A stretch of DNA of 64,000 nt from Mycetocola_B reblochoni (GTDB lineage: Bacteria; Actinomycetota; Actinomycetes; Actinomycetales; Microbacteriaceae): positions 124,001 through 188,000 of the forward strand of contig NZ_RCUW01000005.1 of NCBI RefSeq assembly GCF_003667525.1, written 5' to 3'. The translations under genes were made by a program, and so were the position numbers. The notes below the pieces were generated by a model. It had not been told where the DNA came from. It saw nothing but the letters and a program-made list of their open reading frames with translations, and did not search any database. The stretch's first letter is position 1. The number at the start of each line of letters is the position of its first letter. Positions 36,827 through 43,035 of the stretch are shown here, one piece after another.

Positions 36827-38235
36827 CGGACGGCGACTGTCCGGTTGGGCGCTCGGCTCCCGACGGGGCGGAGGTGCTCGGTACGGCGGGCGGGCCCGGC
36901 GCGGCGGAGGAGCCGGGCGGTGACCGCGGGGGCGGGCGGCTGCGCGACGGCGAGAGCTACGGCTTCGCGACGGAGCAGGTTCACGCGGGTGAGCAGCCGG
37001 AGCCGGGGACGGGTGCGCGGATCACCCCCGTGTACCTGAGCGCCGGTTTCGAGTTTGACGATTTCGACCAGGCGAGTGCGCGGTTCGTGGACACGCAGTC
37101 CGGGTACAGCTACACCCGCGTCGGCAATCCGACGAACGCCGCGGTGGAGCGCAAGCTCGCGCGTCTCGACCACGGCGCGTCCGCGGTGCTGCTGGCCAGC
37201 GGTCAGGCGGCGACGGCGATCGCGGCGCTGGCCATCGTGCAGGCCGGCGACCACATCGTCTGCTCGAGCAGCGTCTACGAGGGGACGAAGGGCCTGTTCC
37301 AGTCGAATCTGACGCGGCTGGGCGTCTCCGTGGACCTGGTGGCCGACCCGAGCGATCTGGGCGAGTGGGAGCGTCTGATCACGCCGCGGACGAGGATGCT
37401 CTTCGGCGAGAGCATCCCGAACCCGAGGAACGACGTTCTCGATGTACCCGCCGTGGCGGAGATCGCCCACCGTCACGGGCTGCCGCTCGTCGTCGACAAC
37501 ACGATCGCGACGCCCTTCCTGTTCCGGCCGCTCGACCACGGGGCGGACATCGTCACCTACTCCACCTCGAAGCTGCTCACCGGGCACGGCGCCTCGCTCG
37601 GCGGTGCCGTCGTCGTGGGCAGGGGCTTCGACTGGTGGGCGGACGCGGAGCGGTTCCCGCAGTTCGCGGCCCCCGCAGGCGGTGTCTCGGGGCCAAGCTG
37701 GATCGGGGCGTACGGCTCGGATGCCGTCGGCGCCTACCTGCGGGACGCGGTCGCGATGCGCTTCGGGCCGACGCAGTCGCCTTGGCATGCGTTCCTGCTC
37801 AACCAGGGGCTCGAGACGCTGTCGCTGCGCATGTCCAGGCACGTCGAGTCGGCATTGGCGGTCGCGCAGTGGTTGGAGTCGCGGCCGGAGGTCGTCGGCG
37901 TCGACTATGCGGGCCTCTCGTCGAACGCGCATCATGGGACCGCCGAGCGATTGCTCCCGCGCGGGGCGGGGTCGGTGTTCGCTTTCACGGTCGACGGAGG
38001 CATCGATGCGGCCCGCCGCTTCTACAACGCCGTCGAGCTCTTCAGCAGGATGACGCACATCGGCGACGTCCGCTCGCTGATCCTTCATCCGGCGACAACG
38101 ATCCACGTGCAGCAGACCCCGGAGCAGAGGCGTTCGGCGGGAATCTCCGACGGGATGCTCCGGCTGTCGATCGGGCTGGAGGACCCCGCCGACCTGATCA
38201 GGGACCTCGAGCGCGGCTTCGCCGCCCTGGCCTGA
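36823..38235 (+). CDS. O-acetylhomoserine sulfhydrylase-like PLP enzyme
   Basis: A 470-aa Cys/Met-metabolism PLP protein. The first 45 residues are Gly/Asp-rich and not conserved; the domain starts at FATEQVHAGEQPEPGTGARITPVY. Further marks: YTRVGNPTNAAVE, LLASGQAATA, VVDNTIATPFLFRPLDHGAD and the lysine loop YSTSKLLTGHG with Lys250. C-terminal marks SRMTHIGDVRSLILHPATT and MLRLSIGLEDPADL fit O-acetylhomoserine sulfhydrylases (MetY) rather than cystathionine gamma-synthases. GTG 36823 overlaps the ATP-grasp stop; a start at about codon 48 cannot be excluded. Confidence 0.88.
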   Translation: MTDGDCPVGRSAPDGAEVLGTAGGPGAAEEPGGDRGGGRLRDGESYGFATEQVHAGEQPEPGTGARITPVYLSAGFEFDDFDQASARFVDTQSGYSYTRVGNPTNAAVERKLARLDHGASAVLLASGQAATAIAALAIVQAGDHIVCSSSVYEGTKGLFQSNLTRLGVSVDLVADPSDLGEWERLITPRTRMLFGESIPNPRNDVLDVPAVAEIAHRHGLPLVVDNTIATPFLFRPLDHGADIVTYSTSKLLTGHGASLGGAVVVGRGFDWWADAERFPQFAAPAGGVSGPSWIGAYGSDAVGAYLRDAVAMRFGPTQSPWHAFLLNQGLETLSLRMSRHVESALAVAQWLESRPEVVGVDYAGLSSNAHHGTAERLLPRGAGSVFAFTVDGGIDAARRFYNAVELFSRMTHIGDVRSLILHPATTIHVQQTPEQRRSAGISDGMLRLSIGLEDPADLIRDLERGFAALA

Positions 38236-38259
38236 ACCGGCGGCGCCCGTTCCAGGCTG

Positions 38260-38307
<48 letters not shown>

Positions 38308-38327
38308 GCTCGGTTGCGGTCTCGGGG

Positions 38328-38960
38328 TCATCCCGCGTCGTCCAGGTCGATCGTCCATCGTGCCTGGCGGGCGAGCGGGTCGCCGTGGGCGATCAGGACG
38401 ACGATCCCGTCGCTGCTCCACCGGTGGATGTCTGCGGTGAGGGCGGCGGTCCCCTGCGCGTCGAGCCCGCTGAACGGCTCGTCGAGGACGACGACGTCCG
38501 GGTCGCCGAGCGTGCAGAGGGTCAGCCACAGCTTGCGCGCGTTGCCGGTGGAGAGCGCGTCGGCGCTGTGCTCGAGCCAGTGGCCCGCCCCGTAGCGGGT
38601 GAGTCGGGCGCGGGCCTGCTCCGGGTCGGTGCCCGCCATCCGGGACGCGAGGATCAGATGGTCGTCGACGCTCATCGGACCGAACAGTGCGGGACGTGAG
38701 CGGCAGACCCGTCGGCGCGGGCGGACGTCCGGTTCGCTCGCGTCGATCCCGTTGACCAGGACCCGTCCGGTGCGGGGACGCAGGTACCCGCTGATCAGCT
38801 CGGCGACGGTGCTCTTGCCGGAGCCGTTGCTCCCGCGCAGGGCGAGGAGCCCTGGCCCTGAGGCGGACAGGCTCAGCTCCGTGAGGACGTCGGCGCCGGT
38901 GTATCCGGCGCGGACGCGATCGAGCGTGAGGGAAGGCGTCGGATGCTGCGGTCGATGCAC
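38328..38960 (-). CDS. ABC transporter ATP-binding protein of the bacteriocin cluster
   Basis: A 210-aa ATPase: Walker A GSNGSGKSTVAELISG, a Q-loop region around RSRPALFGPMSVDDHL, a degenerate signature LSTGNARKLWL in place of LSGGQ, Walker B VVVLDEPFSGLD and the switch His in VLIAHGD. Short ATPases with this signature serve lantibiotic and circular bacteriocin export or self-protection. GTG 38960 has AGGAG 9 bp upstream and lies 88 bp inside the permease gene. It is the last gene of the leftward cluster. Confidence 0.88.
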   Translation of the reverse strand: MHRPQHPTPSLTLDRVRAGYTGADVLTELSLSASGPGLLALRGSNGSGKSTVAELISGYLRPRTGRVLVNGIDASEPDVRPRRRVCRSRPALFGPMSVDDHLILASRMAGTDPEQARARLTRYGAGHWLEHSADALSTGNARKLWLTLCTLGDPDVVVLDEPFSGLDAQGTAALTADIHRWSSDGIVVLIAHGDPLARQARWTIDLDDAG

Positions 38961-40666
38961 AGGAGTGCTCCTCCGGTCAGGGTGAGGACGGCCAGGACGG
39001 CCGGTGGGGTGGTGGTCAGGGTGAGCCCGGTCGGGTGCGCGTCGCCGGGGAGGGGGATGCTGATCTCACCGGACACCGCGAGGAGCGCGGCGATCGGGAA
39101 CGACGCCCCGACCGTGATCAGCACGCTGACCGCGTCGTGCGCGGCGGTGTCGTCGCTGTTTCGTGTTCCCGGTGACCGGGCGTCAGCGAGTGCGGCGGCG
39201 AGTGCGGCCGCCCCCGCGGCGAGGGTGCTCGCAATGACGGTGGTCGTCGGTCCGCCGATCCGCGGGTGCCCGCCGAGTGCCGCGCCGCCGAGGCCGATCA
39301 GGCATCCGACGACGAACGACGGCACGGTGAAGGCGGCAAGGACGAGGGCCGCCGCGCGTGCGGACCCGGCACCGTTCTCCCAGCATTGGCGGATCGGTGC
39401 GCGGAGGACGCGTGGCCCGGTGTGCCGCAGCATCATGTCGCTGAGGGTGAGTCCCGCCGCGTGGGCGAGCAGTACGGTGACGGCGGCGACGCCCGCAGCC
39501 CGGGGGACCCCGCCCCCGTCGACGAGCACGGAGGGGAGGGGTGGTCCGGCGCCGAGGGCGGGAACCGTCGCGAAGGCGCGGAGGAATGCGGTGGCTCCGC
39601 CATCGCCCGCAGTCCCGTCTGCCGAGGCGGTTCCCGCGGCAGCGGCTGCCGCGTCGACGCGGAAGGCCACCGCCGCCGCGAGGAACACGGCGCAGCCGAG
39701 GACCGTGCGCCATCCGCTTCCGACCGCGATCGCGCGGTGTGTGAGGCGGAGGACGATGACACCGAGTCGCCGCCCGCGCAGGACGTCCGGTGTCGCACCG
39801 ATGAGGGGGTAGCCCCTGATCCGGAGTCGCCGACCGAGCAGCGGGATGAGCGCGGCGGAGACCGCACCGGCGATGAGGAGAACCGACAACAGCACGGGCG
39901 CCGTCGCCGAGAGCGCTGTGGCGGTGCGATCCACGAGCTCACCGCTGTCGGTGGCGGTCGTCGTCTCGCCGATCGCCCTCAGCGCCGTCGCTGTGCCGAG
40001 CCCGAGGCCGACGCCGATGACCAGAGCCGCTCCGATCACGGGCGCGGACGGGCCCGCGCCCCGGGCGACAGCGGCTGTCCGCCTGCGCCGCGCTCCGTGC
40101 CTGCGCCGCGCTCCGTGCCCGCGCCGCGCGTCGCGACCGCGGGCCGGCGGGGCGGTGAGCAGACCGAGGGTGACCGTGACGAGACAGGCGGTGACGGGGA
40201 AGACGATGAGCACCGCTCGCGTTGCCGCGTCCAGGCCCGTGAGGGCCGCGGCGGCGCTCGCCCCGATCACCACCACCGCGATGCCGGAAGGGAGTACCCG
40301 GGGGAGCCAGACGCTCAGCGCCACCGCGTCGGCCGGTGCGTCGAGAGCACGGAGCAGGCCGAGGTGGGGTGACGATCGGAGCCGACTGCGTTGGTGGCCG
40401 AGCAGCGCACCGAGGAGCGCCCCGCCGACGAGATAGCTCTCGATCAACAGGACGGCGACGGCGACGGCCGGGGCGGTGATCGGCGGGTCGTCGAACAGGC
40501 GTGGCGCCACGGACACGGCCGTGACGGTGACGAACACGAGCAGGACGCCTCCGGCCGTGGCGAGACCGGTGACCCAGCGCCTGGCCTGGCGCACGCTCAG
40601 CGGAAGCCGCATGCTGAGCAGCGCCTCGACGGTGTGCAGTTCGGCGACGCCGCGGACGGCGCTCAC
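38873..40666 (-). CDS. Large polytopic membrane protein, putative transporter permease of the bacteriocin cluster
   Basis: A 597-aa protein with roughly twelve to fourteen hydrophobic segments and short Arg-rich cytoplasmic loops (ARGRDARRGHGARRRHGARR near residue 185). I do not recognise a named family, but its size and its overlap with the ATPase gene make it the probable permease partner. GTG 40666 overlaps the stop of the preceding gene (GTGA). An open frame extends 182 codons further upstream, but that part is antisense-like and out of step with the operon. Substrate would be the bacteriocin. Confidence 0.78.
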   Translation of the reverse strand: MSAVRGVAELHTVEALLSMRLPLSVRQARRWVTGLATAGGVLLVFVTVTAVSVAPRLFDDPPITAPAVAVAVLLIESYLVGGALLGALLGHQRSRLRSSPHLGLLRALDAPADAVALSVWLPRVLPSGIAVVVIGASAAAALTGLDAATRAVLIVFPVTACLVTVTLGLLTAPPARGRDARRGHGARRRHGARRRRTAAVARGAGPSAPVIGAALVIGVGLGLGTATALRAIGETTTATDSGELVDRTATALSATAPVLLSVLLIAGAVSAALIPLLGRRLRIRGYPLIGATPDVLRGRRLGVIVLRLTHRAIAVGSGWRTVLGCAVFLAAAVAFRVDAAAAAAGTASADGTAGDGGATAFLRAFATVPALGAGPPLPSVLVDGGGVPRAAGVAAVTVLLAHAAGLTLSDMMLRHTGPRVLRAPIRQCWENGAGSARAAALVLAAFTVPSFVVGCLIGLGGAALGGHPRIGGPTTTVIASTLAAGAAALAAALADARSPGTRNSDDTAAHDAVSVLITVGASFPIAALLAVSGEISIPLPGDAHPTGLTLTTTPPAVLAVLTLTGGALLCIDRSIRRLPSRSIASAPDTPAPTSSRS

Positions 40667-41106
40667 GTCCGACGCCCTGGGCTGTCGCGTGCCGCGGAGT
40701 CCCGCCTCTCGAGCGTCGCCATCAGGACGATGACGGCTCCGGCGAGCCCGATCCCGACACCGATCAGCGAGAGCAGTCCCTGGGGCGCCGGGGCGAGCGT
40801 TCCCGCTGCGGCGGTGGCGTGCCCGAGGCCACTGATGGCGAGAGCGACCACCGTCGGGAACCCCCACCGGCGCGCGGGGATGACGAGGCGAATCAGAGCG
40901 GGGAGGATCGCGGCCACGGCGGTGATGCCGAGGGTCAGCGTCACCGCGCTCCTGTTCGGGTCGGCCCGTCCGGTGCTCTCCCACACGCCGGGATGGGCGA
41001 TGACGAGCTGAACGATGGTGGCGACCCCGATGAGGACGAGGGCGGCGCTCGCCGCGGGCAGCCCCCGCGTGACGGTGGCGGCGATGGTGCGCCGGCCGGA
41101 GCTCAT
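40663..41106 (-). CDS. Small four-helix membrane protein of the bacteriocin cluster
   Basis: A 147-aa protein with four hydrophobic segments (ALVLIGVATIVQLVIAH, SAVTLTLGITAVAAILPALI, FPTVVALAISGLG, LLSLIGVGIGLAGAVIVLMA) and a charged C-terminus. No family recognised. ATG 41106 overlaps the stop of the preceding gene (ATGA). A start at ATG 41115 is possible. By position it may be an immunity or transport accessory protein; that is inference. Confidence 0.72.
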   Translation of the reverse strand: MSSGRRTIAATVTRGLPAASAALVLIGVATIVQLVIAHPGVWESTGRADPNRSAVTLTLGITAVAAILPALIRLVIPARRWGFPTVVALAISGLGHATAAAGTLAPAPQGLLSLIGVGIGLAGAVIVLMATLERRDSAARDSPGRRT

Positions 41107-41684
41107 TGGATGCACAGGAGCAGTCCGAGGGGAACGGTGACCAGGAGGGCGCGTCCGTAGCCGCGGACGGTCCGCCCATCGCGGACCAGAGCGGGCGCGG
41201 CGAGCGCGACACCCAGGAGGACGAGGGGACGCAGCGCTCCGTCTCCCCGCGGCGGCGCGCCGCTCACGAGCGAGACGAGGCCGACGCCGACCGCACCGAC
41301 GGCGACGGTCAGCCAGCCGACCCCGACCCGTATCCGGCCGCGCGAGACGCCGTGGGGAAACAGCCGCGATTCCAGCACGCCGGCGACGAACGCCAGGATG
41401 AGCAGCAGGATCGTGAACACCGGAACGGCCCCGATGGCCCCGATGAGGATCGCGGTGTCCTCAAGCGCGCGGTCGCCGAGCGCGGCGCGCTGCTCCGGTG
41501 TCACCAGTGTGCGTGCGTACTCGGCTGAGGAGGGGACCCGGGCGATGGCCAGGCCCGTCCCGCAGAGCACGAGGATCGTCCAGGCGAGCCGCGATGTCGG
41601 TCGCGGGGGTACGGGTGTTCCCGCCCGCGCGCGGGCGGCCAGGGGGAGCCCCGTCGGGTGGGGAGCGGTCGGGTCGAGGGGCAT
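41103..41684 (-). CDS. Small membrane protein of the bacteriocin cluster
   Basis: A 193-aa protein: a Pro/Arg-rich 45-residue N-terminus, one hydrophobic segment (LAWTILVLCGTGLAIA), a soluble loop with EYARTLVTPEQRAALGDRAL, then three or four further segments. No family recognised. ATG 41684 with GGAGG just upstream was chosen over the 90-codon longer open frame, which is artefactual. It follows the SpoIIM-like gene after a 103-bp gap with a small hairpin. Possible maturation or immunity component. Confidence 0.75.
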   Translation of the reverse strand: MPLDPTAPHPTGLPLAARARAGTPVPPRPTSRLAWTILVLCGTGLAIARVPSSAEYARTLVTPEQRAALGDRALEDTAILIGAIGAVPVFTILLLILAFVAGVLESRLFPHGVSRGRIRVGVGWLTVAVGAVGVGLVSLVSGAPPRGDGALRPLVLLGVALAAPALVRDGRTVRGYGRALLVTVPLGLLLCIQ

Positions 41685-41733
41685 GTGTCCTCCGTGGGTG
41701 TCTGTGTGGTGGCGGGCAGTGGTATCGGGGGCG

Positions 41734-41753
41734 GGACCCGTGGTTGCGGGTCC
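41734..41753 (-). terminator. Small intra-operon hairpin
   Basis: GGACCCG-N6-CGGGTCC (7-bp stem) in the only sizeable gap of the cluster, between the SpoIIM-like gene and the next. It may act as an attenuator or processing site that keeps precursor and SpoIIM-like mRNA more abundant than the rest. Confidence 0.4.
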
Positions 41754-41787
41754 GCTGACGGCATGCCGGTTCCGGTCGGTCGATGCC

Positions 41788-42390
41788 TCAGCGGAGCGCG
41801 ATGACGGCCGACTCGACCGCAGCGCCGATGACAATGCCGACGAAGCCGAGAACGCCGAGCCGGAGTGCGGCGGGAAGGGCGGCGAGGTACCGATGCAGCG
41901 GCCCCCGTCGTGGTTGTCGCTCCTCGGAATCCCCTGCCCCAGCGCGGAGCGCACTCAGCAGGGGGACCAGTCCCGCCGCCCCGACCACGGCGAGCGAGGC
42001 GAACTCGATCGGTGCGTACCACGCCACGTCGCCGAGAAGCCGGATCCAGCCGGAGGCGCTCTGGACGAGGGCCATCGATGTGCCGATCGCGAACGCGGTG
42101 AGCACGAGCGCCGCGAGCGTCGTGACTCCCGCCGTGACGACGCCGGAGAACAGGAATGCCGCGACCCCGGCGTTGCGGATCAGGATGGCGAGGAAGGAGC
42201 CGTCGGTCATGAGCGACGGGTCGCTGCCGAACAGCGCCAGGCTCTCCACCGATCGGCGGAGCCATCCCGAGTCGGCCCGGAGGAAGGAGAGGGCGGCGAC
42301 GAGGGTCAGGATCGTTCCCGACGCGAGTATCGCGTCCCGCGTGATCGCACGCCCGGTCTGACCCAATCCCGCCACCGCCCCCGAGCCCAC
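41788..42390 (-). CDS. SpoIIM/DUF95-family membrane protein of the circular bacteriocin cluster
   Basis: A 200-aa protein with five hydrophobic segments: LASGTILTLVAALSFLR, then ILIRNAGVAAFLFSGVVTAG, LVLTAFAIGTSMALVQSA, VAWYAPIEFASLAVVGAAGLVPLLSALRAG and LPAALRLGVLGFVGIVIG. The N-terminal xFxxILxRNxxVAxxxFxxG and the xPxExxxLxxxG patterns are those of the SpoIIM/DUF95 family, which occurs in known circular bacteriocin loci (AS-48, carnocyclin, circularin) and is needed for production there. GTG 42390 directly follows the precursor's TAG. Likely role: processing, cyclisation or secretion. Confidence 0.83.
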   Translation of the reverse strand: MGSGAVAGLGQTGRAITRDAILASGTILTLVAALSFLRADSGWLRRSVESLALFGSDPSLMTDGSFLAILIRNAGVAAFLFSGVVTAGVTTLAALVLTAFAIGTSMALVQSASGWIRLLGDVAWYAPIEFASLAVVGAAGLVPLLSALRAGAGDSEERQPRRGPLHRYLAALPAALRLGVLGFVGIVIGAAVESAVIALR

Positions 42391-42795
42391 CTAGGCCACG
42401 ACGACCTTGCGTGACTGGCTGAGCAGCATGCCGCGCACCGTCGCCGCCAGGGCGCCGCCGATTCCTGCCCCGAAGACGGCACCGACGACCGTCAGGGCGA
42501 CGCCGCCCACCTCGATCGCCGCGACGATCTGGGTGGCGGCCGCGGCGGAGATGCCGAGGCTACCGGCGACCCAGGCCGCGGAGGTGCCGGCGACGATCAG
42601 GCCGATCACGGCGATCCCCGCCGCGACCGCCGAGTGCGCGATCGTGCGACCGCGCCCCGGCACAGCGGCCGTCGTGACGGGGCGCCCCGTCGATCCGTCG
42701 ACGGCGGTCGACGGATCGAGCAGGGCGAGCGGAGAGGGACGGTCGGCCGGAGCCGGATCGGTGATACGCCGGGGCGGTGTGCTGAGCAGGGACAT
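42391..42795 (-). CDS. Circular bacteriocin precursor (circularin A / AS-48 type)
   Basis: A 134-aa precursor. Residues 1-50 are hydrophilic and Pro/Thr-rich, 55-75 form a hydrophobic segment, and 76-134 form the predicted core. From V76 the core reads VAGSLGISAAAATQIVAAIE, which fits the circularin A start pattern VAGxLGxxxAAATxIVxxI and amylocyclicin's LGISxAAA; a Gly-rich middle (GAVFGAGIGGALAA) and a basic C-terminal helix (R121, R129, K130) also fit. The core of 59 residues, without Cys and with net charge about +2, is in the usual 58-70 range. ATG 42795 has AAGAAAGG upstream. The 75-residue leader is longer than described ones. Confidence 0.85.
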   Translation of the reverse strand: MSLLSTPPRRITDPAPADRPSPLALLDPSTAVDGSTGRPVTTAAVPGRGRTIAHSAVAAGIAVIGLIVAGTSAAWVAGSLGISAAAATQIVAAIEVGGVALTVVGAVFGAGIGGALAATVRGMLLSQSRKVVVA

Positions 42796-43035
42796 GTGGG
42801 TGCCTTTCTTCGTGTGCCCGTCCCCGAGACCGAGGAGAGTTCGGTGTCGGCGAGTGAGGCCTTCTCGCACCATGCTTTTCTACCCTGGTGCTTTCTGCAA
42901 TGCCCGCCGTCGGACGGTGGATAACTCGGTTCGCCGGGGGGCTCTGACGGGGTCTTCCGGCGCCCGGGGAGCCAGCGGTGCTCCCGCTTTCGCGCTGGTG
43001 AGGCTGTCGGTCCCCGCCTCTAGACTGGAAACGAC
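42796..43035. promoter_or_regulatory. Divergent promoter region, bacteriocin cluster and pcrA
   Basis: The 240-bp gap contains an AT-rich stretch near 42870-42900 that should hold the leftward bacteriocin promoter (a TAGAAA -10 on the minus strand is a candidate; no clear -35), and TAGACT at 43021-43026, the -10 of pcrA, 9 bp before its ATG. No gene is seen in the gap. Confidence 0.45.

Noticed and set aside
38328..42795. Lanthipeptide or thiopeptide cluster
   Set aside because: The precursor core has no Cys and there is no LanM/LanB/LanC, YcaO or radical SAM gene; the circular bacteriocin reading fits better.
42796..42873. Longer bacteriocin precursor starting at 42873
   Set aside because: No ribosome-binding site there, while ATG 42795 has AAGAAAGG at good distance; the extra residues are Arg-rich and not leader-like.
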